Of a DNA stretch of 64,000 nt, positions 26,630-37,451 are shown piece after piece. The stretch is from Methanogenium organophilum. Lineage in GTDB: Archaea > Halobacteriota > Methanomicrobia > Methanomicrobiales > Methanomicrobiaceae. The stretch's first letter is position 1. Each line of letters begins with the position of its first letter. A model generated the notes under the pieces. The model saw nothing but the letters and a program-made list of their open reading frames with translations, was not told the origin of the DNA and searched no databases. The stretch is taken from positions 2,356,001 through 2,420,000 of the forward strand of contig NZ_CP113361.1 in assembly GCF_026684035.1 (NCBI RefSeq), given 5' to 3'. The position numbers and the translations under genes are program-made.

Positions 26630-27667
26630 ATGACATCCACCCAAAAAGACAAAGATATACCGACACTGGAAGAGTTACGAGGACAGGAATTAGGCATCCC
26701 GGTAATGCTACCGCCCTTTAATCCGGATACCGATGTCCCGGATGCTCCGGATTATGCGGACCCCGACAGCTGGCTTACCATGCCCGCATATTTTAGTACG
26801 GATGAGCAGCCGGTCGATGTGTTCTGGGTGTATCCCACCATTCTCTCTGACAATTCGACCTATCTGATGGACATCCATGATCCGGTATTACGGGAGAAGG
26901 CACACTGGACACTCGTCGAGCAGGCCAGCATATTTGACGGACAGGCAAATATCTACGCACCGTTTTACCGGCAGAATAACGTAAAAATCAATCCCCTGAT
27001 GCTGACCCGCGCAAACCCCATCTTTCGTCTGGGGCAGGAGGATCTCATCCGTGCGTTTGCCTATTTCCTGGAGCATTTCAACAAAGGAGAACGGCCCATT
27101 ATCCTCGCTGCCCACAGTCAGGGATCGGTACGGGTCGTTGAACTCTCCAAGACGGGCGAACTCCTGACCGGTGATGCTGAATCACTGAAGAGACTGGTGG
27201 CGGCGTATGCTATTGGGTATTCGATTACACCCTCAGATCTCGAACAGAATCCTCTGATGAAGATCAGTGAAAATGCGACGGATACGGGGTGTTTCATTAC
27301 CTATAATACGATATCCGATGAAGAAGGCAAAGAGAAAGAGGGGCCGACGATCATTCCCGGTACATTTGTGGTCAATCCCTTAACCTGGAAGACTAATACC
27401 ACGTTTGCACCTGCAACTGCGAATATTGAGGCGGCATTTTTCAAACACGAGCATCCCGAACGTCCGGACAGGCACCCGAATTTTGCAGCGGCACAGGTAG
27501 TAAATAATGCCCTTGTGATCACAGACATATCCAATCCTGAAGAGCTTCCGGCGACCAGTGTGACGTTTCCCGCAGGTGTATATCATATGTATGACTATGC
27601 CATATTCTACGAAAACCTTCGGCAGAATGTCGGAGAGCGCATTCAGGCATATCTAAACCGGCAGTAA
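26630..27667 (+). CDS. DUF3089 alpha/beta-hydrolase-like protein
   Basis: The 345-residue protein carries a nucleophile-elbow motif AHSQGS (Ser near residue 166) and the family segments PVDVFWVYPTI, IYAPFYRQNN and YHMYDYAIFYENLRQNV, as in DUF3089. A hydrolase activity on an ester is likely but the substrate is unknown. I chose the ATG at 26630 because a GGAG site lies eight bases before it; the longer frame from 26552 lacks one. From this start there is no signal peptide. Confidence 0.8.
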   Translation: MTSTQKDKDIPTLEELRGQELGIPVMLPPFNPDTDVPDAPDYADPDSWLTMPAYFSTDEQPVDVFWVYPTILSDNSTYLMDIHDPVLREKAHWTLVEQASIFDGQANIYAPFYRQNNVKINPLMLTRANPIFRLGQEDLIRAFAYFLEHFNKGERPIILAAHSQGSVRVVELSKTGELLTGDAESLKRLVAAYAIGYSITPSDLEQNPLMKISENATDTGCFITYNTISDEEGKEKEGPTIIPGTFVVNPLTWKTNTTFAPATANIEAAFFKHEHPERPDRHPNFAAAQVVNNALVITDISNPEELPATSVTFPAGVYHMYDYAIFYENLRQNVGERIQAYLNRQ

Positions 27668-27764
27668 GGCCTGCATAATCCTTTAGATGTCCCTTTTTTT
27701 GTTTTATCAAATTTATTAGATAAATTCCTTAGAAATTCAATAAATCCGTTTCATTCCATGAACT

Positions 27765-27820
27765 GCCTCTCCCCCCTGGGGAGAGGAGGAGCCCGGCGTA
27801 TGCCGGGCGGGTGAGAGGGG
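27765..27820. repeat. GC-rich REP-like palindromic element
   Basis: In an AT-rich gap this stretch holds two nested hairpins: CCTCTCC with GGAGAGG, then CCCGGC with GCCGGG around a GTAT loop, followed by a GGGTGAGAGGGG tail. The outer CCTCTCCCC can also pair with that tail. This two-hairpin layout resembles dispersed palindromic repeats found in many prokaryotic genomes. It is the only copy in the window. Confidence 0.55.
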
Positions 27821-27887
27821 CTGTTGATATATACCTGTTTATTGGACAATTGAACCCAAATGCAAAAAAGATCTATGAAGATATTTT

Positions 27888-29744
27888 TCAGAGAAACGAG
27901 ACTGCGAGCAGGTTGATGACGGTCCCGATTCCCATGCCGAGGGTCAGGGTATATGCCGAGACGAGGAGAGCGGTTTTCCATCCCATTTCCCGGTAGAGAA
28001 CGGCAATTGTTGAGACACACGGCACAAAGAGCACACTCACAATCGCAAAAACATATAACTGCAGACCGCTCATCACCGAGCCGAGATCTGCGGTGCCTGC
28101 GAGGATGGCAAGGGTTTCAAAGGCCATCTCCTTTCTGAGAATACCAAATATGAGTGCGGTGGATGCATAGGGTGGAAGGCCAAGGACGGCTTCCATGAAT
28201 GGCGCGAAGATGTTCTGAAATGCCTGGATGATTCCTGCATACTGGAGAACGCCGAGAAATATACTGCTGACGAGAAGAAGGGGCATCGCAATGAAGAGGA
28301 ATTCCTTCATATGCAGCCATGCCCGTCTCAGGGTCTGGGCCGGCTGCGGGACTCTCAGGGGTGCCATCTCAAGAATCATCCCGAACTGTTCACCGGGTGC
28401 CACTTTTGTCAGCACAAATCCGGTGAGGACGATGAGGATAAAGACGATCAGGTAGATGGAGAAAGCCCAGGCAACACCGACAAATACCGCAACAATACCT
28501 GCAATAATGACCGTTCGTGCCGAACAGGGTACCATGGTAATTAAAAATGATGCGATGATACGCTCCCGTTTGGATAACTGCCGGATGCTCATAATGGCAG
28601 GCACATTACAGCCGAGCCCCAAAACCATCGGTATCAGCGCCTGTCCGTGCATACCGACATGGTGCATTGCCCGGTCTGCAAGAAATGCCGCCCGCGTCAT
28701 GTATCCGGAATCCTCAAGGATGGAGATGAGGATATAGAAGACGAATACAAAGGGAAAGGCAATGCCCAGTCCTGCCTGCACCGCAAGAATGAGAGAGAAG
28801 AGGATCTGTTCCCAGAATGGTGACAGTCCGGCAGCCATGAGAGGCACAATCAGATAGACATTGAACAGTTCAACAATAATTTCTTCGAGAAAAGAACCAA
28901 CAAAAAAGACGGTCATAAGCGTTGCAAAGAGCAGGGTAAGGAGGATGGGAATGCCTGGGAAAGCCCGTGTTAAAAGGCTGTCCAAATCCGGTTTTTTCCT
29001 CTGTTCTTTCTGCACCGTAATTATATCTGCTATTTTTGCGGCTGCATTGTGGCGGTTTGTCGCGATGATCTGGTGCACTGACATCTGGTGTTCTTCTTCA
29101 ATTTCTTCTGCCAGTGTTGACGCTGATTCCAGAAGGTCGGCGTCTGTTCCCAAACCCTGCAATGCATCGAGAGCCCCCCGGCGGGAACATCCGTGAATTT
29201 TTTCGAGGCTCCGGATGGCGGCTTCGATGTGCTGCCCATACGGGACATGGTAGTTCATTTTCCGTGCATCGGAGAGGGCAGAGGGGATGATGTCACCGAT
29301 ATTTCTTCCTTCGGACGCGGCAGCAGCAATGACCGTGCATCCGAGCATGTCAGAGAGATGGGCAAAATCAATTTCGATACCGGCTTTTTCGGATTCATCT
29401 ACCATGTTGATGACGACAACACCCGGCAGTCCGTACTCGGCGACCTGAAGAAGCAGGTAGAGGTTGCGTTCAAGATGGGATGCGTTCAGGACCGGAACGA
29501 TAACATCGATATTCTCTTCATGCAGGTACTGGCGGACACTGGTCTCCTCTTCAGAGGTCCCGTCAAGGGAATAGATGCCGGGGAAATCAACCAGTTCTAC
29601 AATTTCGCGCTGGTAACATACGCCGCCGGATAATATATCTATGGTCGTGCCGGGGAAATTGCTTATTTCCACACCAATGCCTGTTAACTGGGTAAAGATA
29701 AGTGATTTGCCGACATTGGGATTTCCGATGAGTCCGACTTTCAT
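27888..29744 (-). CDS. feoB: Ferrous iron transporter FeoB
   Basis: FeoB imports Fe(II) across the membrane. The 618-residue protein has an N-terminal G domain with GNPNVGKS (7-14), the G3 DFPG motif and a G4-like NMVDE, a helical guanine-dissociation-inhibitor-like segment, then a polytopic membrane part with GLGCNVPAIMSIR and PCVSTIAVLYREMGW, the Gate-type cores. Its start overlaps the stop of the DtxR-FeoA regulator by four bases. Confidence 0.95.
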   Translation of the reverse strand: MKVGLIGNPNVGKSLIFTQLTGIGVEISNFPGTTIDILSGGVCYQREIVELVDFPGIYSLDGTSEEETSVRQYLHEENIDVIVPVLNASHLERNLYLLLQVAEYGLPGVVVINMVDESEKAGIEIDFAHLSDMLGCTVIAAAASEGRNIGDIIPSALSDARKMNYHVPYGQHIEAAIRSLEKIHGCSRRGALDALQGLGTDADLLESASTLAEEIEEEHQMSVHQIIATNRHNAAAKIADIITVQKEQRKKPDLDSLLTRAFPGIPILLTLLFATLMTVFFVGSFLEEIIVELFNVYLIVPLMAAGLSPFWEQILFSLILAVQAGLGIAFPFVFVFYILISILEDSGYMTRAAFLADRAMHHVGMHGQALIPMVLGLGCNVPAIMSIRQLSKRERIIASFLITMVPCSARTVIIAGIVAVFVGVAWAFSIYLIVFILIVLTGFVLTKVAPGEQFGMILEMAPLRVPQPAQTLRRAWLHMKEFLFIAMPLLLVSSIFLGVLQYAGIIQAFQNIFAPFMEAVLGLPPYASTALIFGILRKEMAFETLAILAGTADLGSVMSGLQLYVFAIVSVLFVPCVSTIAVLYREMGWKTALLVSAYTLTLGMGIGTVINLLAVSFL

Positions 29745-30382
29745 TCAACGGGCTCCACAAGCACAGATGCCGCAATCTCGGGGCTGATTGCAACATCACT
29801 TCCCTTAATGGTGACAACGAGAGATCCGTTTGCAAGTTTCCTCTGGATAGTAATCTCTTCACCGGGTATCACACCGATATCATTGAGACGTCCCAGGCGG
29901 CGGGGTCCCCGGATTAATGCGACTCGGACGGTCTCTTTTTCCTGGTAGGAAGAGATGGGCTTGAGATCTTCGCATATCTGTGCACAGGGACGGTGGCGTT
30001 CCTGTCTGCACCGCCGGGGGCGGGAGAGATACTGATTGAGTCTGCTGATGGTGTCATCTGTTGCTTCGTGTTCCATGCGGCACGCCTGCTGTGAGGCAGT
30101 GTCCGGGTCCATCCCCAGCATTTCGGTGAAGAAACATTCCAGTGTTTTATGCTTTTTGAGGACACATTCTGCCGTTCTCTGTCCCTGTTCTGTCAGCCTG
30201 ACAGCAGTGCCGGGTCCCAGAATAATATCCCCGGATTCTTCAAGGAGTCTGAAGTCAGCCAGAACGACATCGATATTTTTTTCACATTTTTGGGAGATTA
30301 GCTGAAGCGTATCTTCTTCAAGAGATTCTATCCGGTTTTCGAGGATCAATTCCAGATAATCCTCATGATCTGAAGGCTGCAT
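29741..30382 (-). CDS. DtxR-family metal-dependent regulator fused to FeoA domain
   Basis: The 213-residue protein has an N-terminal winged helix and a metal-sensing dimerisation domain of the DtxR/MntR type (about 1-120, with CRMEHEATDDTISRL holding likely metal ligands), then a Cys-rich link (RRCRQERHRPCAQIC), and a C-terminal SH3-like FeoA domain (about 145-213, with RRLGRLNDIGVIPGEEI). It probably represses feoB when iron is plentiful, while the FeoA part may act directly on FeoB. The 65-bp divergent gap upstream would hold its operator. Confidence 0.88.
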   Translation of the reverse strand: MQPSDHEDYLELILENRIESLEEDTLQLISQKCEKNIDVVLADFRLLEESGDIILGPGTAVRLTEQGQRTAECVLKKHKTLECFFTEMLGMDPDTASQQACRMEHEATDDTISRLNQYLSRPRRCRQERHRPCAQICEDLKPISSYQEKETVRVALIRGPRRLGRLNDIGVIPGEEITIQRKLANGSLVVTIKGSDVAISPEIAASVLVEPVE

Positions 30383-30447
30383 ATATCAAAATACATTATG
30401 CCATCCGCGGCTAATGATAATGTCGGCGTTACCAACGGCGTACCAGG

Positions 30448-31101
30448 GTGATCGTAATTTCAGATACACAGAGAATAATTCATGAACCAAACTCCCGACG
30501 GCTTCTCGAACCCCCGTTTTACCTCAGGCAGTTTGAGGATGCATTCCGTTTTATTATCGATGAATATCATATCCCCCCGCACGACATCGGTGTATTCATT
30601 CCCTGTGCGGTAAGAAAGCCCTACAGCACATCACCAAGTCATCGCCTGTTCCATAAAATACTGAATTCTGTCTATGCGGACACCTCATATCATGTGGTCA
30701 TCTTCGGCACATGCGGGACAGTTCCTGCTGAACTTGAATGCATGTACCCGTATGCCCAGTATCACTATATGCTGGGCAAATGCACAGACCAGCGGGTGAA
30801 AGACGATTTCCTGAAGATCGAAACCTATCGCCTGACAGAATTTCTGGAGAAAACAAAAGACACCTATCAGGTGCGGATTGCCTACTGCATCGGGGTGTTT
30901 CGCGAGGCGATGGTCCGTGCCGCCGCAAGGACCGGCACAGACCTTCTGCTCTATCCGACCGATCCGATGATTGAACGGATGTACAATGACGACTGCCCGT
31001 TTCCGGAAGGGAGTCTCTCGATGCAGGAATATATCGATGAGTTCACGGCCGGGCTTTTGGAGGCGAAGGGAAAACCGGGGGTTGATGACGTTCAGAGGTG
31101 A
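30448..31101 (+). CDS. ArcS-type (DUF5591) domain protein, archaeosine pathway
   Basis: ArcS attaches lysine to preQ0 at position 15 of archaeal tRNA as a step toward archaeosine. Its core signature, PC-x3-KPY-x2-S-x2-H, is present exactly (residues 52-65, Pro52-Cys53 to His65). The 217-residue protein holds only this core and lacks the TGT-like RNA-binding domains of full ArcS. It may be one half of a split enzyme or a relative with another role. It starts with a GTG or ATG-type start at 30448 and is divergent from the iron regulator. Confidence 0.72.
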   Translation: MIVISDTQRIIHEPNSRRLLEPPFYLRQFEDAFRFIIDEYHIPPHDIGVFIPCAVRKPYSTSPSHRLFHKILNSVYADTSYHVVIFGTCGTVPAELECMYPYAQYHYMLGKCTDQRVKDDFLKIETYRLTEFLEKTKDTYQVRIAYCIGVFREAMVRAAARTGTDLLLYPTDPMIERMYNDDCPFPEGSLSMQEYIDEFTAGLLEAKGKPGVDDVQR

Positions 31102-31107
31102 CGATAT

Positions 31108-33042
31108 TCATTTTTCTCTCACCTCCGCATTTAGCTTCTTCAGCTTCTCCCGCAGCACAATCGCCCGTTCAAAGTCCAGCCGTTCCGCTGCCTCCAGCAT
31201 CTCGGTTTCGACCTGAATGATCATATTCGGCAGTTCTGAGCGGGGGATGTGTTTCGTGTCCTGAATCTCGACTTCCTTTTCCCGGATGGGTTTCCGGATG
31301 GTAACAGGGCTGATGTCGTGCTCCCGGTTATACGCCTGCTGCATCTCGCGGCGGCGGTTTGTTTCCTCCACCGCCGTCTTGATGGAATCCGTGATTTTGT
31401 CTGCGTAGAGGACAACATGAGAGTGGTCGTTTCGTGCCGCCCGCCCGATGGTCTGAATCAGGCTTCGTGCGTCCCGGAGGAACCCTTCCTTGTCCGCGTC
31501 CAGTATGCCGATGAAACTCACCTCCGGAATGTCAAGCCCTTCTCTCAGGAGGTTGATGCCGACGAGCACATCAAACACGCCCAGCCGGAGTTCACGCAGG
31601 ATCTCGGTCCGTTCGATGGTGTTGATCTCCGAGTGGAGGTAGCGGGTCTTGATTCCCTTTTCTGCGAGGAATTCTGTCAGTTCTTCGGCGAGTTTCTTCG
31701 TAAGGGTTGTGATGAGTACCCGGTCACCTGCATCAATGGTCTTTTGGATTTCCTCACACACATCAGGGATCTGTGTTTTCACCGGACGTATTGTGACCTC
31801 CGGGTCCAGAAGCCCAGTCGGCCGGATAATCTGCTCTACGACATCTCCTGAATGCTCCTTTTCATACTGGCCGGGTGTTGCGGAGACGAATATCACCGAC
31901 TTCAGGTATTCTTCGAACTCATTGAATTTCAGGGGGCGGTTGTCAAACGCGGACGGGAGCCGGAACCCATAGTCCACCAGTGATTTCTTCCGTGAATAGT
32001 CCCCGTTGTACATCCCCCTGACCTGCGGGAGCGTCTGGTGGCTCTCATCGACGACCATCAGGAAGTCGTCCGGGAAATAGTCCAGAAGGCAGAACGGTTT
32101 CTCGCCAACCTTTCGGTGATCAAAGAACCGGGAATAGTTCTCAATTCCCTTGCAGTACCCTGTCTCTTCGATCATCTCGATATCATAAAGTGTCCGCTGA
32201 CGCAGACGGTGTGCCTCGATGAGACCAAGGGTGGGAAGGGTCTCTTCGAGTTCCTTTTTGATCTCGACAATCGCCTCTGCCTTCTCCTCTTCCGGGATGA
32301 CATAGTGCCGGGCGGGATACACGAAATAATACGGCAGCGTCCGGATTGGCTCGCGGGTGATCCGGTCCATCTCCGTTATTCTCTCAACCTCACTCCCGAA
32401 GAATTCAATCCGGATGATATCAATCCCGGAACCGGGGATCAGGTCAATCGTGTCCCCCTTTACCCGGAATCGTCCGGGCTGAAGCTCAATATCATTACGT
32501 TCATACTGGATGTCAATCAGGCGTGAAATTATCTCGTTCCGGTTTATGCGTCCCCCCTGTGTTACTTCAAATCCCAGTCCTTCAAAATTTTCCGGGTTTC
32601 CCAGACCATATATTGCGGAGACTGACGCAACGACAATCACATCATCATGGGACAGCAGGGACGCCGTTGCAGCCAGGCGCAACTGCTCGATCTTTGGGTT
32701 TATCTGCGCATCCTTTTCGATATACTGGTCTTTCTGGGGGATGTAGGATTCCGGCTGATAGAAATCATAATAGGAAACAAAATATTCAACCCGGTTGTCA
32801 GGAAAAAAGTCTTTGAACTCGTTGTACAACTGCGCCGCAAGCGTCTTGTTGTGGGCAAGTACCAGCGTCGGTTTCTGTGCCTGTGCAATGACATTTGCCA
32901 CCGTGAAGGTCTTTCCTGACCCCGTCACGCCCATCAGCGTCTGGAACCGCTTTCCCTCGCTGATGCCTGCCGCGAGGGACGCGATCGCTTTCGGCTGTGA
33001 ACCCGCCGGGGAAAAGTCAGCTTTCAGATTAAACCCGGTCAT
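31108..33042 (-). CDS. uvrB: Excinuclease ABC subunit B
   Basis: UvrB is the helicase-like damage-verifying subunit of nucleotide excision repair. The 644-residue protein has Walker A (GVTGSGKT), the beta-hairpin YYDFYQPESYIPQ, the DESH box (VVDESHQTLPQ), the C-terminal helicase motif QTIGRAARN, and a final UVR domain (LDFERAIVLREKLKKL) that contacts UvrC. It follows uvrC with a 14-base overlap in a uvrA-uvrC-uvrB operon, a bacterial-type system that some archaea carry. Confidence 0.97.
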   Translation of the reverse strand: MTGFNLKADFSPAGSQPKAIASLAAGISEGKRFQTLMGVTGSGKTFTVANVIAQAQKPTLVLAHNKTLAAQLYNEFKDFFPDNRVEYFVSYYDFYQPESYIPQKDQYIEKDAQINPKIEQLRLAATASLLSHDDVIVVASVSAIYGLGNPENFEGLGFEVTQGGRINRNEIISRLIDIQYERNDIELQPGRFRVKGDTIDLIPGSGIDIIRIEFFGSEVERITEMDRITREPIRTLPYYFVYPARHYVIPEEEKAEAIVEIKKELEETLPTLGLIEAHRLRQRTLYDIEMIEETGYCKGIENYSRFFDHRKVGEKPFCLLDYFPDDFLMVVDESHQTLPQVRGMYNGDYSRKKSLVDYGFRLPSAFDNRPLKFNEFEEYLKSVIFVSATPGQYEKEHSGDVVEQIIRPTGLLDPEVTIRPVKTQIPDVCEEIQKTIDAGDRVLITTLTKKLAEELTEFLAEKGIKTRYLHSEINTIERTEILRELRLGVFDVLVGINLLREGLDIPEVSFIGILDADKEGFLRDARSLIQTIGRAARNDHSHVVLYADKITDSIKTAVEETNRRREMQQAYNREHDISPVTIRKPIREKEVEIQDTKHIPRSELPNMIIQVETEMLEAAERLDFERAIVLREKLKKLNAEVREK

Positions 33043-34588
33043 CTCTGATCCTCTTTTTCATGAGTGTACGGTTATAGGTTATGGCAAACCGGTGTGCCTC
33101 ATCCCTGATTTCCTGTACAAAGAGGGACGCTTTCTCATTTTTCTTAATGGGAAGCGGGTGGGGGAACTGCGGGATGAAGATCTCCTCCTCACGCTTTGCA
33201 ACCGAGATGAGGGGTATCCTAAGACCCAGATTGTTCAGGGCATCCTCCGCTGCATGGAGTTGACCTTTCCCGCCGTCGATGATGACCAGATCCGGGAACT
33301 CTCCGTTTTCTTTCAGTATCCTGGAATATCTCCGGTGCACCACTTCGTGGATTGCGGCGAAATCATCAATCCCCTCCACTGTCTTGATCTTAAACCGACG
33401 GTAATTGCTCTTGTCCGGGATGCCGTAGCGGAACTGCACCATTGACCCCACCATCGCACTTCCGGCATGGTGCGAGATATCAAAACACTCGATAACCGTG
33501 GGGGGTTCCGGCAGACGGAGGCGTTTTCCGAGGGCGTTCACCTTCTCTTCTCCACCGAAGAAGGTCGTCTCGATATTGCGGTCCACGATATCCAGGAGGT
33601 CCTTTTTTGTTCCTTTTTGTGGGACAGTCACCTTGACCTTGCGGCCCTTCTGGAGAGAGAGATAGTCTATCACCGCGTCATCCGGCATCTCCGGGAGGAC
33701 CAGTTCGGTAGGTGGTTCGTTTTCTCCGTAATACTGGACCAAAAATTCTTCAATCGCATTTGACTGAAAATGAAACCTGAATTCCTGCTTCTCGCCCAGT
33801 GTTCCCTTGTATACGGAAAAGAGCACCAGGTACACCACATCCTCACGAATCCGGTAGTGGATAATATCTTCATCCGCCTCCTTCGTGCGTTCAACCGCCT
33901 GCCGCTCGGAGAGTTTTCTGACCGCGTCTATCTGGTCACGCAGTTCGATTGCCCGTTCAAACTCCTGCGCCTGTGCGGCATCGTTCATATCGGATTCGAG
34001 TGTCCGTACAAGGGACGTCGCATTCCCCCTGAGTACCTCACGGGCGCGGGACACCTGTTCTGCATATACCTCCTCTGTCACCGCACCGGCACAGGGTGCG
34101 AGGCATGTCCCGAGATGATACCGGAGGCAGGGCCGTTTGGGGATTTTTTTGCACGACCGGAGACGAAACGCCCGCTTAATGACATGAAGAACATGATTAC
34201 GGTCTTTTCCAGAGACAAACGGGCCGAAATATTCCCCTGCATCTGTTTTCTCCCGTGCATAGTGAATACGGGGATACGGGCCGTCTGAGATGTGGATGTA
34301 GGCGTATCGTTTGGAGTCCTTGAGGTCGATATTGTATTTTGGCTGGAGGCGTTTTATGAGAGAATTTTCCAGAATGAGTGCCTCGACCTCATTTTTTGTG
34401 ACGATATAATCGAGGTCTGCTGCTGTGGAGACCATCGCCTCCGTCTTCGGATCTTTAATCGTGCGGGAGAAATAGCTCCCCACCCGCTTCTTCAGGTTTT
34501 TTGCCTTCCCGACATAGATGACGGTGTCTGTGTCATCACGGAAGAGGTAACAGCCGGGATCAGAGGGGAGGGAGTGATAGTCTATCAT
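33029..34588 (-). CDS. uvrC: Excinuclease ABC subunit C, short form
   Basis: UvrC makes both incisions. The 519-residue protein has the N-terminal GIY-YIG nuclease ([21 protein letters not shown]), a UVR domain near 200, and the RNase H-like endonuclease domain ([24 protein letters not shown]). It ends at [19 protein letters not shown], so the C-terminal double helix-hairpin-helix DNA-binding module of the usual 600-residue bacterial protein is absent. It overlaps uvrA by four bases and uvrB by 14. Confidence 0.95.
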   Translation of the reverse strand: MIDYHSLPSDPGCYLFRDDTDTVIYVGKAKNLKKRVGSYFSRTIKDPKTEAMVSTAADLDYIVTKNEVEALILENSLIKRLQPKYNIDLKDSKRYAYIHISDGPYPRIHYAREKTDAGEYFGPFVSGKDRNHVLHVIKRAFRLRSCKKIPKRPCLRYHLGTCLAPCAGAVTEEVYAEQVSRAREVLRGNATSLVRTLESDMNDAAQAQEFERAIELRDQIDAVRKLSERQAVERTKEADEDIIHYRIREDVVYLVLFSVYKGTLGEKQEFRFHFQSNAIEEFLVQYYGENEPPTELVLPEMPDDAVIDYLSLQKGRKVKVTVPQKGTKKDLLDIVDRNIETTFFGGEEKVNALGKRLRLPEPPTVIECFDISHHAGSAMVGSMVQFRYGIPDKSNYRRFKIKTVEGIDDFAAIHEVVHRRYSRILKENGEFPDLVIIDGGKGQLHAAEDALNNLGLRIPLISVAKREEEIFIPQFPHPLPIKKNEKASLFVQEIRDEAHRFAITYNRTLMKKRIRDDRV

Positions 34589-37392
34589 GCCTGCAGGAGG
34601 GGACGGAGATACATGCCGGTATAACTGGTCTCTTCTGCAGCCACTTCTTCCGGTGTGCCGGAAATCAGAATTTCTCCGCCGAATTCACCACCATCAGGTC
34701 CGAGGTCAATCAGATAATCGGCTGATTTGATCACATCCAGATTGTGTTCAATCACAATGACTGAATTGCCCTTCTCCACCAGTTCATCCAGTACGCCGAT
34801 GAGTTTTTTGACGTCATGGAAGTGCAGCCCGGTGGTGGGTTCATCCAATAGATAGATGGTATTCCCCGTCCCTTTCTTTGAGAGTTCACGGGTGAGTTTG
34901 ATCCGCTGGGCCTCACCGCCGGAGAGCGTCGTTGAACTCTGGCCGAGTTTGATGTAGCCAAGGCCTACCTGCTGGAGGGTTTTGAGTTTCTGCAGAATTT
35001 TCGGATGGTTTTCAAATATTTCCACGGCCTCGTCTACGGTCATCGCAAGAACATCTGCAATCGTTTTGTCTCTGAACCTGACCTCCAGCGTTTCGGCGTT
35101 GTAGCGCTTCCCTTTGCATTCCTCGCATTCCACATAGACATCCGGAAGGAAGTTCATCTCAATTTTTATGAGACCATCTCCGCTGCACGCCTCGCAGCGG
35201 CCCCCCTTGACATTGAACGAGAAACGGCCGGGCTTGTAGCCCCGCATCTTCGCCTCTTTTGTCCCGGCAAATACCTTCCGGATCTCATCGAACACCTTCG
35301 TGTAGGTGGCCGGGTTTGACCGCGGCGTCCTCCCGATGGGACTCTGGTCAATGACGATGACCTTGTCCGGTTCCTCATCAAATGAGAGCGACTCATATTT
35401 TCCGGGGGTGACGTTTGATTTGTGAATTTTCTTCATCAGTGCCCGGTAGAGGGTGTCATATATAAGGGTGGATTTTCCGCTTCCTGACATCCCGGTAACA
35501 ACGGTAAAGACGCCCTGGGGAATGTGGGCATTCACATTTTTCAGGTTGTTCTCCCGGCACCCGAGCAGATGAATATAATTTCCGGCACTCCGGCGTGTTT
35601 CGGGCACGGGAATCGTCTCCGCCCCGGAGAGATATCGGCCGGTAAGGGATTCCGGATTCCGTTCGATCTCCTGCGGGGTGCCTGCCGCAACGACCCTGCC
35701 GCCATCAATACCCGCACCGGGGCCCATATCAACAACATGGTCTGCCTGCCGGATGGTGTCCTCGTCATGCTCGACCACGATGAGGGTGTTCCCCAGATCC
35801 CGCAGGTGCTGGAGCGTCTCAATGAGACGGTGATTGTCTCTCTGGTGCAGCCCGATGGATGGCTCGTCAAGGACATACAATACACCCATCAGATTGGAAC
35901 CGATCTGGGTGGCAAGCCGGATGCGTTGTGCTTCTCCGCCGGAGAGCGTGCCCGCCGCACGGGAGAGGGTAAGGTAGCCAAGGCCCACCTCCTCCAAAAA
36001 TCCCAGACGGGAATGTATTTCCTTGAGTACCTGATGTGCGATCTCTTTTTCTTTTTCCGTGAGGACGAGCTCTTTAAAAAATTCTCGACAGCTGGAAATG
36101 GAGAGGTCGGTGACATCGATAATGGATTTACCGTCGATGCGGATGGCCAGCACCTTCTCTTTGAGCCGCTGTCCATGACAGGACGGGCACCCGGAGACCC
36201 GCATGAACTTTTCCAGTTCCCTGCGGCGGTAATCAGACTTTGTCTGGCCATAGAGCCGTTGTGCCTGCGGCAGGAGCCCTTCCCATTTCCCATTGTGGGC
36301 CCAGTGTCCCTCGCCGCTTTTCATATTCATCCGGAATTCAATGGTCTCATCAGATCCATACATCAGGGCCGTGTATTGCTGTTCGGTGAGATCTCTGATC
36401 GGGGTGAATATATCAAACCCGTAGTGTTTGGCCACCGCTGCCAGGTACTGGATACGGTATCCGTCCAGGAAATTCCGGTACAGGGCAACGGCACCGTCGG
36501 ATATAGATTTTTCTTTATCCGGGATGATGAGTTCGGGGTCCAGTTCCATGCGGATACCCAGTCCATTGCACACTTCGCAGGCTCCGAACGGGCTGTTGAA
36601 TGAGAACATCCGCGGCTGGAGCTCTTCAAATGAGATGCCACAGACGGGACAGGCCATACGAGAGGAATAGACACGTTCTTTTTCTCCTTCGGTTCCTGCG
36701 ACAATTACGAGGCCATCGGATTTCTGCACCGCATTTTCCACCGCTTCGACCAGCCGGGAACGTTCATCATTCATGCACCGGTCAAGGACGATCTCGATGT
36801 CATGCTTTACATACCGTTCCAGCTGGATTTCCTCATCCGTCCGGATAATATCTCCGTCCACTCTCGCACGGACATATCCTTCCTCATTCAGGTCACGAAG
36901 GAGCTGCTGATAGGTGCCCTTCTTCTGGCGGATGATGGGGGAGAGGATGGTGACTTCGCCTTCAAAGTCAGACTCGATTGCGTCTGCAATCCGCTCCGGG
37001 GACTGTGATTCGATTTTTATTCCATGCTCAGGGCAGTATGGTGTTCCGATCCGCGCAAAGAGCAGCCGGAGGTAGTCATAAATTTCGGTAACGGTGCCCA
37101 CCGTACTGCGTGGATTTTTTGAGGTGGTCTTCTGTTCTATCGATATCGCCGGTGAGAGACCCTCGATGGAGTCCACGTCCGGTTTATTCATCAGGCCGAG
37201 GAACTGACGGGCGTATGCGGAGAGTGATTCCACGTATCTCCGCTGCCCTTCGGCATATATGGTATCAAAGGCAAGTGTTGATTTACCGGAACCGGACACA
37301 CCGGTGATGACGATAAACTGGTCCCGCGGAAGGTCCAGTGTTACGTTCTGCAGGTTGTGTTCCCGTGCTCCGCGTATGGTAATATGATCCAT
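34585..37392 (-). CDS. uvrA: Excinuclease ABC subunit A
   Basis: UvrA is the dimeric ABC ATPase that first recognises damage. The 935-residue protein has two Walker A motifs (GVSGSGKST and GMSGSGKST), two ABC signatures (both LSGGEAQRI), and zinc-binding modules (CPVCG...CEVCNG and CEACSG...CEECKG). Length and order are standard. It is the first gene of the uvrA-uvrC-uvrB operon and is divergent from a small zinc-finger gene. Confidence 0.97.
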   Translation of the reverse strand: MDHITIRGAREHNLQNVTLDLPRDQFIVITGVSGSGKSTLAFDTIYAEGQRRYVESLSAYARQFLGLMNKPDVDSIEGLSPAISIEQKTTSKNPRSTVGTVTEIYDYLRLLFARIGTPYCPEHGIKIESQSPERIADAIESDFEGEVTILSPIIRQKKGTYQQLLRDLNEEGYVRARVDGDIIRTDEEIQLERYVKHDIEIVLDRCMNDERSRLVEAVENAVQKSDGLVIVAGTEGEKERVYSSRMACPVCGISFEELQPRMFSFNSPFGACEVCNGLGIRMELDPELIIPDKEKSISDGAVALYRNFLDGYRIQYLAAVAKHYGFDIFTPIRDLTEQQYTALMYGSDETIEFRMNMKSGEGHWAHNGKWEGLLPQAQRLYGQTKSDYRRRELEKFMRVSGCPSCHGQRLKEKVLAIRIDGKSIIDVTDLSISSCREFFKELVLTEKEKEIAHQVLKEIHSRLGFLEEVGLGYLTLSRAAGTLSGGEAQRIRLATQIGSNLMGVLYVLDEPSIGLHQRDNHRLIETLQHLRDLGNTLIVVEHDEDTIRQADHVVDMGPGAGIDGGRVVAAGTPQEIERNPESLTGRYLSGAETIPVPETRRSAGNYIHLLGCRENNLKNVNAHIPQGVFTVVTGMSGSGKSTLIYDTLYRALMKKIHKSNVTPGKYESLSFDEEPDKVIVIDQSPIGRTPRSNPATYTKVFDEIRKVFAGTKEAKMRGYKPGRFSFNVKGGRCEACSGDGLIKIEMNFLPDVYVECEECKGKRYNAETLEVRFRDKTIADVLAMTVDEAVEIFENHPKILQKLKTLQQVGLGYIKLGQSSTTLSGGEAQRIKLTRELSKKGTGNTIYLLDEPTTGLHFHDVKKLIGVLDELVEKGNSVIVIEHNLDVIKSADYLIDLGPDGGEFGGEILISGTPEEVAAEETSYTGMYLRPLLQA

Positions 37393-37451
37393 AACTCAGT
37401 CCAGATATATATGTGCGCCCCTTAAATAGACCTACAGGTAGGGGTATAAGT

